A stretch of 42,513 nt of DNA from Kingella pumchi. GTDB lineage: Bacteria > Pseudomonadota > Gammaproteobacteria > Burkholderiales > Neisseriaceae. The notes under the pieces were generated by a model. It was given only the letters and a program-made list of their open reading frames with translations. It was not told the DNA's origin and searched no databases. Positions within the stretch are counted from its first letter, which is position 1; each line of letters opens with the position of its first letter. The stretch is from NCBI RefSeq assembly GCF_022288825.1, contig NZ_JAKOOW010000036.1, forward strand, positions 1,917-44,429, read 5' to 3'. Below, piece by piece: positions 1 through 7,366 of this stretch. The translations under genes were made by a program, and so were the position numbers.

Positions 1-59
1 TTTCTTTCAGGCTGCTGGTATGGGTTATGATAGGAAGCCTGAAAACTTGGAAAACACAC

Positions 60-980
60 ATGAAACAGCGAACTCTGGCCAAGAAGCTCACCGCCACAGG
101 CGTCGGCCTGCATTCGGGCGTGCGCGTGCTGCTGACGCTCAATCCGGCTGAAGCGGGCCGCGGCATTTCGTTCCGGCGCACCGATTTGTCGGGAAAGCAG
201 GGCGAAGTGATTCCGCTGACGCCCTATCTGATTAACGATACCCGTCTGTCGTCCACCGTGGTTACCGAAGACGGGGTGCGGGTGGGCACCATCGAGCACA
301 TTATGTCGGCGCTGGCCGCTTACGGCGTTGATAATGCGCTGATTGAACTCAATGCGCCGGAAATCCCGATTATGGACGGCTCCAGCCTGCCGTTTATTTA
401 TCTGCTGCAGGATGCCGGCATTGTCGAGCAGGATAAGGAAAAGCGCTTTTTGCGGATTTTAAAGACGGTGGAAGTGAAAGACGGCGACAAATGGGTGCGC
501 TTTACGCCTTACGACGGCTTTAAGGTGCGGCTGACCATCGATTTTGACCATCCGGTTTTCAACCGTGGCGGTACCACATTTGAGATTGATTTTGCCGGCC
601 AGAATTATGTTGAAGAAATCGCCCGCGCTCGCACCTTCGGCTTTATGCAGGAAGTGGAAATGATGCGCTCGCACGGCCTGGGCTTGGGCGGCAATCTGTC
701 TAACGCGGTGGTGATTGCCGACAACGACGTACTCAATCCCGACGGCCTGCGCTATCCCGACGAGTTTGTCCGCCACAAAATTCTCGATGCTATTGGCGAT
801 CTGTATATCGTCGGCCATCCGATTATCGGCTCCTTTGAAGGCTTCAAGTCCGGCCACGCCATCAATAATGCGCTGCTGCGCAAAGTGCTGGCCGACGACA
901 CCAATTACGAATGGGCGGAGTTCCCTGACAATCAGGATTTGCCTGCAGCCTTTAGCGGCGTGGATACGCTGGCAGCCTGA
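60..980 (+). CDS. lpxC: UDP-3-O-acyl-N-acetylglucosamine deacetylase LpxC
   Basis: This is the zinc-dependent deacetylase that makes the first committed step of lipid A synthesis in the cytoplasm. At 306 residues it matches the family length. The zinc/catalytic motif T-I-E-H falls at residues 77-80, an H-K-I-L-D motif lies near residue 240 and a conserved S-G-H follows about 25 residues later. I chose the ATG at 60 because the protein then begins MKQRTLAKK, as in the family; an in-frame ATG at 27 would add eleven unconserved residues. The last codons (LAA-stop) are supplied by an uptake sequence. It converges on gnd across a long hairpin. Confidence 0.97.
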   Translation: MKQRTLAKKLTATGVGLHSGVRVLLTLNPAEAGRGISFRRTDLSGKQGEVIPLTPYLINDTRLSSTVVTEDGVRVGTIEHIMSALAAYGVDNALIELNAPEIPIMDGSSLPFIYLLQDAGIVEQDKEKRFLRILKTVEVKDGDKWVRFTPYDGFKVRLTIDFDHPVFNRGGTTFEIDFAGQNYVEEIARARTFGFMQEVEMMRSHGLGLGGNLSNAVVIADNDVLNPDGLRYPDEFVRHKILDAIGDLYIVGHPIIGSFEGFKSGHAINNALLRKVLADDTNYEWAEFPDNQDLPAAFSGVDTLAA

Positions 981-1000
981 AAATATCGTCCGACAATCGA

Positions 1001-1046
1001 AAAAAGCAGCCTGAAAACCGAAAATCCGGTTTTCAGGCTGCTTTTT
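1001..1046. terminator. Bidirectional terminator built from an inverted uptake-sequence pair
   Basis: A perfect 20-bp stem (1001-1020 with 1027-1046) and a 6-base loop, with A-tracts and T-tracts at the two ends, lie between the convergent lpxC and gnd. The core of each arm is AAGCAGCCTGAA or its complement, and pairing extends eight bases beyond that core. Confidence 0.85.
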
Positions 1047-1071
1047 GCCGTATCAGTGTTTTTCAGGCTGC

Positions 1072-2520
<1,449 letters not shown>

Positions 2521-2600
2521 TTTGCTACCTTCCAAATATTTTGAGACGGCGCACTTTACATTAGCTTTCCTGCCCAGACAACAGCTATTCCTGAGCTCGG

Positions 2601-2720
2601 GCTTTATCATTATTACGAATCTGATTTTAGAAATTTATTTGGTAATGCTAGTTTATATGGCCGGCTTATTTTGCTGGATAAAAATAATTCAGCCGATAAA
2701 ACATTATTTTGAGTCGATAT
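2601..2720. other. AT-rich block, candidate duplex unwinding element
   Basis: By hand count 34 of 120 bases are G or C (28%), in a genome whose coding DNA is clearly G+C-rich. It adjoins the DnaA boxes at 2770-2809. It may also hold promoters for the divergent gnd and etfB genes, which would partly explain the low G+C. Confidence 0.5.
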
Positions 2721-2769
2721 TAAGCCTGCGGAAAACCCTTGTAGCCGGCAGAATAATCATGTGGAACGA

Positions 2770-2778
2770 TGTGGATAA
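2770..2778 (-). promoter_or_regulatory. DnaA box, perfect match
   Basis: The plus strand reads TGTGGATAA, the complement of the consensus DnaA box TTATCCACA. It lies in non-coding DNA, so it is not explained by codons. Confidence 0.6.
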
Positions 2779-2800
2779 AGCTGGGCATAAATACGAATTC

Positions 2801-2809
2801 TGTGTATAA
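2801..2809 (-). promoter_or_regulatory. DnaA box, relaxed consensus
   Basis: The plus strand reads TGTGTATAA, whose complement TTATACACA fits the relaxed consensus TTATNCACA. It has the same orientation as the box at 2770 and starts 31 bases from it, about three helical turns. A weaker 7-of-9 match lies between them at 2782-2790. Confidence 0.55.
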
Positions 2810-2882
2810 GTTGCGCCGTGTTTTAGAATATCCCGCCTGAAGCATACCCAAATCAGGCGGTTTCGGCTAAAATCCGTCCGGC

Positions 2883-2917
2883 TTTCAGGCTGCCTGGTTT
2901 CGATAGGCAGCCTGAAA
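2883..2917. terminator. Inverted uptake-sequence pair upstream of etfB
   Basis: TTTCAGGCTGCC (2883-2894) and its exact complement (2906-2917) form a 12-bp stem with an 11-base loop, followed by six A/T bases. It lies between the DnaA boxes and etfB, so it may insulate the interval from transcription or attenuate etfB. It may equally be only an uptake element. Confidence 0.5.
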
Positions 2918-2953
2918 AAATCTTGGTCAGTCCGAAAGCCTTAAGGAATTGTT

Positions 2954-3700
2954 ATGAAAGCATTGGTAGCCGTCAAACGGGTTGTCGATTACAACGTCAA
3001 AGTCCGCGTGAAAGCGGATGGTTCGGATGTTGATATTGGCAATGTGAAAATGTCGATGAATCCTTTCGATGAAATTGCGGTGGAAGAAGCCGTCCGTTTG
3101 AAGGAAGCGGGCAAAGTGAGCGAGGTGGTGGCGGTGTCGATCGGCGGCAAAAAAGCCGAAGATACCCTGCGTACCGCTTTGGCGATGGGTGCCGACCGTG
3201 CCGTGCATATCGAAACCGAAAGCAGCGTCGAGCCGCTGGCCGTGGCGAAACTGCTGAAAAAAATCGCCGAGCGGGAAGAGGCGCAACTGCTGCTTTTAGG
3301 CAAACAGGCGATTGACGATGATGCCAACCAAACCGCGCAGATGCTGGCGGCGCTGATGAATGCGCCGCAGGCAACCTTTGCCGGCAAAATCGAAGTGAAC
3401 GGCGGCGAAGTACTGGTTACCCGCGAAATCGACGGCGGCGAGGAAACGCTTGCTTTCAGACTGCCTGTGGTGGTCAGCGCCGATTTGCGTTTGAACGAAC
3501 CGCGTTTTGTGAAGCTGCCAAGCCTGATGCAGGCCAAAAAGAAACCTTTGGAAAAGCATACCGTTGAAGAATTGGGCGTTGATATTTCGCCGCGTTTGGC
3601 GGTGGCAAAATACGCCGAGCCCAAACCGCGCCAAGCCGGTATCAAAGTGGCGGATGTCGATGAGCTGCTGGCAAAACTGAAAGAAGCAAAGGCAATTTAA
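2954..3700 (+). CDS. etfB: Electron transfer flavoprotein, beta subunit
   Basis: This is the small subunit of the soluble FAD/AMP-containing heterodimer that accepts electrons from acyl-CoA and related dehydrogenases and passes them to ETF:quinone oxidoreductase. The 248-residue length is usual. The family signature LLGKQAIDDDANQTAQMLAA is near residue 115, the N-terminus MKALVAVKRVVDYN is typical, and MNPFDEIAVEEAVRLKE follows. An AAGGA ribosome-binding site precedes the ATG. etfA follows after 10 bases with a strong AAGGAG, so the two form an operon. Confidence 0.97.
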   Translation: MKALVAVKRVVDYNVKVRVKADGSDVDIGNVKMSMNPFDEIAVEEAVRLKEAGKVSEVVAVSIGGKKAEDTLRTALAMGADRAVHIETESSVEPLAVAKLLKKIAEREEAQLLLLGKQAIDDDANQTAQMLAALMNAPQATFAGKIEVNGGEVLVTREIDGGEETLAFRLPVVVSADLRLNEPRFVKLPSLMQAKKKPLEKHTVEELGVDISPRLAVAKYAEPKPRQAGIKVADVDELLAKLKEAKAI

Positions 3701-3710
3701 GGAGCGCGAA

Positions 3711-4652
3711 ATGACTGTATTGGTATTGGCCGAACACAACGGCAAAACTTTGAATCCGTCCGTGCTGCACGCAGTAACGGCGGCCAAGCAGCTGGGCGAA
3801 GTGCACGTTTTGCTTGCCGGATCGGATATTGGTGCGCTGGCGGCGCAAGCGGCGCAAATCGAAGGGGTGGCTAAGGTATTGGCGGCCGATGCGGCGCATT
3901 ATGCTGAAAACCTTGCCGAAGAAATCGCGCCGCTGCTGGCGTCGCTGGCCGGCGCTTACCGCCATTTACTGGCCGCTGCCAATGTTTACGGCAAAAACAT
4001 CATGCCGCGCGTTGCCGCCCTGCTGGATAGCCAGCAGGTTTCTGATGTTGTTGAAATCATTAATGAAAACACTTTTGTTCGTCCGATTTATGCCGGCAAT
4101 GTGTTCATTACCGTTTCTAGCCAGGATCCGCATCTGGTGCTGACCGTGCGCAGCAGCTCGTTTGACAAGGCTTCTGCCAGCGGCGGCAACGCCCAAATCG
4201 ACAGCGTAACAGCCACTGCGCCGCAGAATCTGAGCCGTTTTGTCAGCCGCAAGCTGACCGAGTCCGACCGCCCTGATTTGACTCAGGCGCGGGTGGTGGT
4301 TTCCGGCGGGCGCGGATTGGGCAGCGCCGAGCAGTTTGATGCGCTGCTGACGCCGCTGGCCGATGCTTTGGGCGCCGCTATTGGTGCTTCACGCGCCGCC
4401 GTCGATGCCGAATATGCGCCCAACGATTACCAAGTGGGACAAACCGGCAAAATCGTTGCGCCCGAGCTGTATGTTGCCGTCGGCATTTCCGGCGCCATTC
4501 AGCACATCGCCGGCATGCAGGACAGCAAAGTGGTGGTCGCCATCAATAAAGATCCAGATGCACCGATTTTCAATGTTGCCGATTTCGGCTTGGTGGGCGA
4601 TTTGTTTGATGTTGTGCCCAAACTGACAGCCGCTTTGCAGGTAAACGCATAA
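3711..4652 (+). CDS. etfA: Electron transfer flavoprotein, alpha subunit
   Basis: This is the FAD-binding subunit of ETF. The 313-residue protein has the N-terminal domain that pairs with EtfB. Its C-terminal FAD domain contains VVVSGGRGLGS (about residue 195), QVGQTGKIVAPELYVAVGIS (about 245) and INKDPDAPIFNVADFGLVGD (about 280), all hallmark segments. It lies 10 bases after etfB behind a TAAGGAG ribosome-binding site. Immediately after its stop codon comes a near-perfect parS palindrome. Confidence 0.97.
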   Translation: MTVLVLAEHNGKTLNPSVLHAVTAAKQLGEVHVLLAGSDIGALAAQAAQIEGVAKVLAADAAHYAENLAEEIAPLLASLAGAYRHLLAAANVYGKNIMPRVAALLDSQQVSDVVEIINENTFVRPIYAGNVFITVSSQDPHLVLTVRSSSFDKASASGGNAQIDSVTATAPQNLSRFVSRKLTESDRPDLTQARVVVSGGRGLGSAEQFDALLTPLADALGAAIGASRAAVDAEYAPNDYQVGQTGKIVAPELYVAVGISGAIQHIAGMQDSKVVVAINKDPDAPIFNVADFGLVGDLFDVVPKLTAALQVNA

Positions 4653-4656
4653 ACAA

Positions 4657-4672
4657 GGTTTCACGTGAAACA
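4657..4672. promoter_or_regulatory. parS centromere-like site (ParB binding)
   Basis: The 16 bases GGTTTCACGTGAAACA match the widely conserved parS consensus TGTTTCACGTGAAACA at 15 of 16 positions. The 14-base palindromic core GTTTCACGTGAAAC is intact. It is intergenic, 4 bases after etfA. ParB loads here and spreads to organise origin segregation, and such sites cluster near oriC. I saw no second copy this good in the window. Confidence 0.75.
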
Positions 4673-4679
4673 AGGTTTG

Positions 4680-4696
4680 TTTCAGGTAGCCTGAAA
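4680..4696. repeat. Variant uptake-sequence palindrome
   Basis: TTTCAGGTAGCCTGAAA differs from the common 17-base palindrome of this window only in the two central bases (TA for CT). Its minus strand contains AGGCTACCTGAA, which is the Eikenella dialect as I recall it. It sits 7 bases after the parS match. Confidence 0.6.
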
Positions 4697-4705
4697 ACTG
4701 GTTTT

Positions 4706-5314
4706 ATGGAAATATTCACTTATCAGACGATAGCCGCTTCGGTGCAGGCTGAATTTAAGGATAAAGGCAGCAGTTTTACTGCTCATGCCTATCCGGTTCG
4801 GACTGAGTCTGAAGTGAAAGAATACGTCGATAAGCTAAAGCAAGAGCATCATAAGGCGCGGCACCATTGCTATGCCTACCGCATCGGCGTGGACGGCAAC
4901 CGTTTTCGCGCCAACGACGACGGCGAGCCGGCGGGAAGTGCTGGCCGGCCGATACTCGGGCAGATTGACTCTTTCGGGCTGACCGACGTTTTGGTGGTGG
5001 TGGTGCGTTATTTCGGTGGTACGCTGCTGGGTGTACCCGGCCTAATTCGGGCTTATAAAAGCTCGACCGAAATGGCTTTGCGTGAAGCGCAAATCATCGA
5101 AAAAAATATTGAAAAAACGGTATTGCTGCGCTGCGAATATCCGCATCTCAGCCAGATGCTGACCATAGGCCGGCAACATCAGGCGCAGGTGCTGGAGCAG
5201 GATTTGCAGCTGGACTGCCGGATTATATTCAGCATTCCCCTGTCGTCATACCGGCATTGTCTTGATGCCTGGATGGAAACGCGGCAGGCGGAAATTATCG
5301 AACAGGCAGCCTGA
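4706..5314 (+). CDS. yigZ: YigZ/IMPACT family protein
   Basis: This is a member of the UPF0029/IMPACT family, whose eukaryotic relatives influence translation through Gcn1. The bacterial role is not settled. Of 202 residues, the N-terminal domain holds the family's ARHHCYAYRIG (about residue 51), the glycine-rich DDGEPAGSAGRPILGQI (about 72) and VRYFGGTLLGVPGLIRAY (about 97). A smaller RNA-binding-like C-terminal domain follows. The stop codon and the last two alanines come from an uptake sequence, which is also the left arm of the hairpin that follows. Confidence 0.9.
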   Translation: MEIFTYQTIAASVQAEFKDKGSSFTAHAYPVRTESEVKEYVDKLKQEHHKARHHCYAYRIGVDGNRFRANDDGEPAGSAGRPILGQIDSFGLTDVLVVVVRYFGGTLLGVPGLIRAYKSSTEMALREAQIIEKNIEKTVLLRCEYPHLSQMLTIGRQHQAQVLEQDLQLDCRIIFSIPLSSYRHCLDAWMETRQAEIIEQAA

Positions 5315-5332
5315 AAACTTTTCAGGCTGCCT
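5304..5332 (+). terminator. Uptake-sequence hairpin ending yigZ
   Basis: A 14-bp perfect stem (5304-5317 with 5319-5332) has only one base between the arms, so the real loop opens a few pairs. It begins inside the yigZ coding end and lies 27 bases before purD. The T-tract after it is short. Confidence 0.65.
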
Positions 5333-5358
5333 TATTGTGATAAGGAAAAGGGATAATT

Positions 5359-6633
5359 ATGAAAGTGTTAGTAATCGGCGGCGGCGGCCGCGAGCATGCT
5401 TTGGCGTGGAAGCTGGCGCAGTCTGAAAAAGTCTCGCGCGTGTATCTGATGCCCGGCAATGCGGGTACGGCGCGGGAAAATAAAATTGTTAATCTGGCGG
5501 CGAAAAACCATCAGGAGCTGATCGGATTTTGCCGCGATGAAAAAATTGCTTTTACCGTTGTCGGCCCTGAAGCGCCGCTGGCGGCGGGGATTGTTGATGA
5601 TTTTCAGACTGCCGGACTGGCGGTTTTCGGCCCTACCCGCGCGGCGGCGCAGCTGGAAAGTTCCAAAGACTTTGCCAAAGCTTTCATGCAGCGGCACGGC
5701 ATTCCTACCGCTGCCTACCAAACCTTTACCGATGCCGCAGCGGCGCATGCTTATTTGGAGCAAAAAGGCGCGCCGATTGTGATTAAGGCCGACGGTTTGG
5801 CGGCGGGCAAAGGCGTGATTGTTGCCGAAACCTTGGAGCAGGCGCATGCCGCGGTGGACGATATGCTGTGCGGCAACAAGATGGGCGATGCCGGCTCGCG
5901 GGTGGTAATTGAAGATTTTTTGCGCGGCGAAGAGGCCAGCTTTATCGTGATGGCCGATGGCGAAAACGTGCTGCCGATGGCCAGCAGCCAAGACCACAAA
6001 CGTCTGCTGGACGGCGATAAAGGGCCGAATACCGGCGGCATGGGCGCGTACAGCCCGGCGCCGGTGGTCAGCCCGCAGGTGCACCAGCGGGTAATGGAAA
6101 AAATCATTTTGCCCACCGTGCGCGGTATGAAAGCCGAAGGCCATCCGTTTACCGGTTTTCTGTATGCCGGTTTGATGATAGACGGGCAGGGCGAGCCTTA
6201 TACCGTCGAATTTAACTGCCGTTTCGGCGACCCCGAAACCCAGCCGGTTTTGAGCCGTTTGGACAGCGATTTTGCCGATTTGATTCAGGCTGCTTTGGAC
6301 GGCCGTTTAAACGAAGTCCAAGCGCAATGGAACCCGCAAACCGCGCTCGGCGTGGTGCTGGCGGCGGAAAACTATCCCGATTCGCCGCGCAAAGGCGATG
6401 CCATCACCGGTTTGGAGCAGGCTCAGGAGCGCGGCTGCAAAGTCTTTCATGCCGGAACCGCCGCCAACGATGCCGGCGAAACCGTAACCGCCGGCGGGCG
6501 GGTGCTGTGCGTGGTCGGATTGGGCGACGATGTGGCGCAGGCCAAAGCGCAGGCTTACCGCGGCGTCGAAGCCATCCGTTTTGCCGGCATGCAGTACCGC
6601 CGCGATATTGGCGACAAGGCTTTGCCTGCCTGA
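5359..6633 (+). CDS. purD: Phosphoribosylamine-glycine ligase (GAR synthetase)
   Basis: This enzyme joins glycine to phosphoribosylamine with ATP, the second step of purine synthesis. The 424-residue protein has the full ATP-grasp architecture. The N-terminal MKVLVIGGGGREHALAWKL is followed by PIVIKADGLAAGKGV (about residue 138), HKRLLDGDKGPNTGGMGAYS (about 213) and VEFNCRFGDPETQPVL (about 288). The start follows an AAGGAAAAGGG leader. No other pur gene is adjacent. purD appears to be transcribed from its own or the yigZ promoter and ends at the hairpin at 6701. Confidence 0.97.
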   Translation: MKVLVIGGGGREHALAWKLAQSEKVSRVYLMPGNAGTARENKIVNLAAKNHQELIGFCRDEKIAFTVVGPEAPLAAGIVDDFQTAGLAVFGPTRAAAQLESSKDFAKAFMQRHGIPTAAYQTFTDAAAAHAYLEQKGAPIVIKADGLAAGKGVIVAETLEQAHAAVDDMLCGNKMGDAGSRVVIEDFLRGEEASFIVMADGENVLPMASSQDHKRLLDGDKGPNTGGMGAYSPAPVVSPQVHQRVMEKIILPTVRGMKAEGHPFTGFLYAGLMIDGQGEPYTVEFNCRFGDPETQPVLSRLDSDFADLIQAALDGRLNEVQAQWNPQTALGVVLAAENYPDSPRKGDAITGLEQAQERGCKVFHAGTAANDAGETVTAGGRVLCVVGLGDDVAQAKAQAYRGVEAIRFAGMQYRRDIGDKALPA

Positions 6634-6700
6634 TGCCTGTTAGCCTGTTTTCAGACAGCCTGAAAACAAGCAAAACACGAATATCAAAAAAACAATAGAA

Positions 6701-6731
6701 AAGCAGCCTGAAAAGCGTTTTCAGGCTGCTT
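6701..6731. terminator. Bidirectional uptake-sequence terminator
   Basis: A 14-bp perfect stem (6701-6714 with 6718-6731) and a 3-base loop lie between the convergent purD and the lipoprotein gene at 6749. Confidence 0.75.
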
Positions 6732-6748
6732 CAAGCGTTTATCCGCGC

Positions 6749-7129
6749 TTAGTTGCGGCAGGTGGTTTCGACGTTGTTGCCGTAGGGATCGGAGAACTGG
6801 AAGAAAGCTTCGTTGCCTTTCTGGTGCCATTCGGTCGGTTTGCCGTACAGGCCGTTTTTGGCGGCGTAGCGCTCGCCGGAAGCGGAAATTTCGCGTTTCA
6901 GGTTGACGCGTTTGCCGTCATGAATCAGCGTCAGACGGTCTTGGCCGGAGTATTGCACTTCGACGATGAAGCCGTTTTCGCATTCGAATTTGCTGCCGGC
7001 GTGGTTGTGGCGCGGCTCGGTATGGCGCTCTTCGTGGCGCTGGTCGTGATGGGAACCGTCGTCGAGTACGCCGCAGGCGGTTAAAGCCAGCAGCAGGGAC
7101 AAAGGGGCGAGCAGTTTGGCGGTTTTCAT
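6749..7129 (-). CDS. Lipoprotein with a MliC/ACP-type lysozyme-inhibitor domain
   Basis: The 126-residue precursor has a lipoprotein signal peptide ending L-T-A-C, so Cys19 would be lipidated. The mature N-terminus is histidine-rich, with six His in HHDQRHEERHTEPRHNH. The rest resembles the MliC inhibitor fold: VNLKREISASGERYA, then WHQKGNEAFFQF, with paired cysteines near the start (FECENG) and end (ETTCRN). MliC proteins, and the neisserial adhesin complex protein related to them, block host C-type lysozyme at the cell surface. The family call is from motif likeness and the function is inferred. Confidence 0.7.
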   Translation of the reverse strand: MKTAKLLAPLSLLLALTACGVLDDGSHHDQRHEERHTEPRHNHAGSKFECENGFIVEVQYSGQDRLTLIHDGKRVNLKREISASGERYAAKNGLYGKPTEWHQKGNEAFFQFSDPYGNNVETTCRN

Positions 7130-7313
7130 AAATCAAACTCCAAAAGTAAGTGGAAAAATGCTGCCGCGGGGCAGACGGAGACAATGCTAATCAGGCTTGC
7201 TGCCGCTGGCAATATCACTTGACACAAATTTACACCGCCAAGGGTGGCCGTTTCAGCTTTTCATTAGGCGCACAGCCTTATAAAATGAAGCCCTTTTGGT
7301 TCCAATCCGCCGC

Positions 7314-7330
7314 TTTCAGGCTGCCTGAAA
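7314..7330. repeat. 17-base uptake-sequence palindrome
   Basis: TTTCAGGCTGCCTGAAA consists of two uptake sequences head to head sharing their centre. It is in the ileS leader, 36 bases before the start codon. Confidence 0.8.
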
Positions 7331-7366
7331 AAGACACAGGATTAACATTTATATACTGGAAACACC

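Larger units (their letters stand above)
2521..2953. other. Gene-free interval between gnd and etfB: candidate oriC
   Basis: These 433 bases carry no convincing gene. From left to right they hold the gnd leader, an A+T-rich block (2601-2720), two DnaA-box matches (2770-2778 and 2801-2809), a hairpin of paired uptake sequences (2883-2917) and the etfB ribosome-binding site. An open frame at 2450-2809 overlaps gnd and has no family resemblance. AT-rich DNA beside DnaA boxes, between divergent genes and 1.8 kb from a parS match, is the arrangement expected of a bacterial origin. From memory, lpxC/gnd and etfAB lie at opposite ends of the N. meningitidis MC58 numbering, which would put the assigned base 1 between them. 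This has not been checked. Confidence 0.6.
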
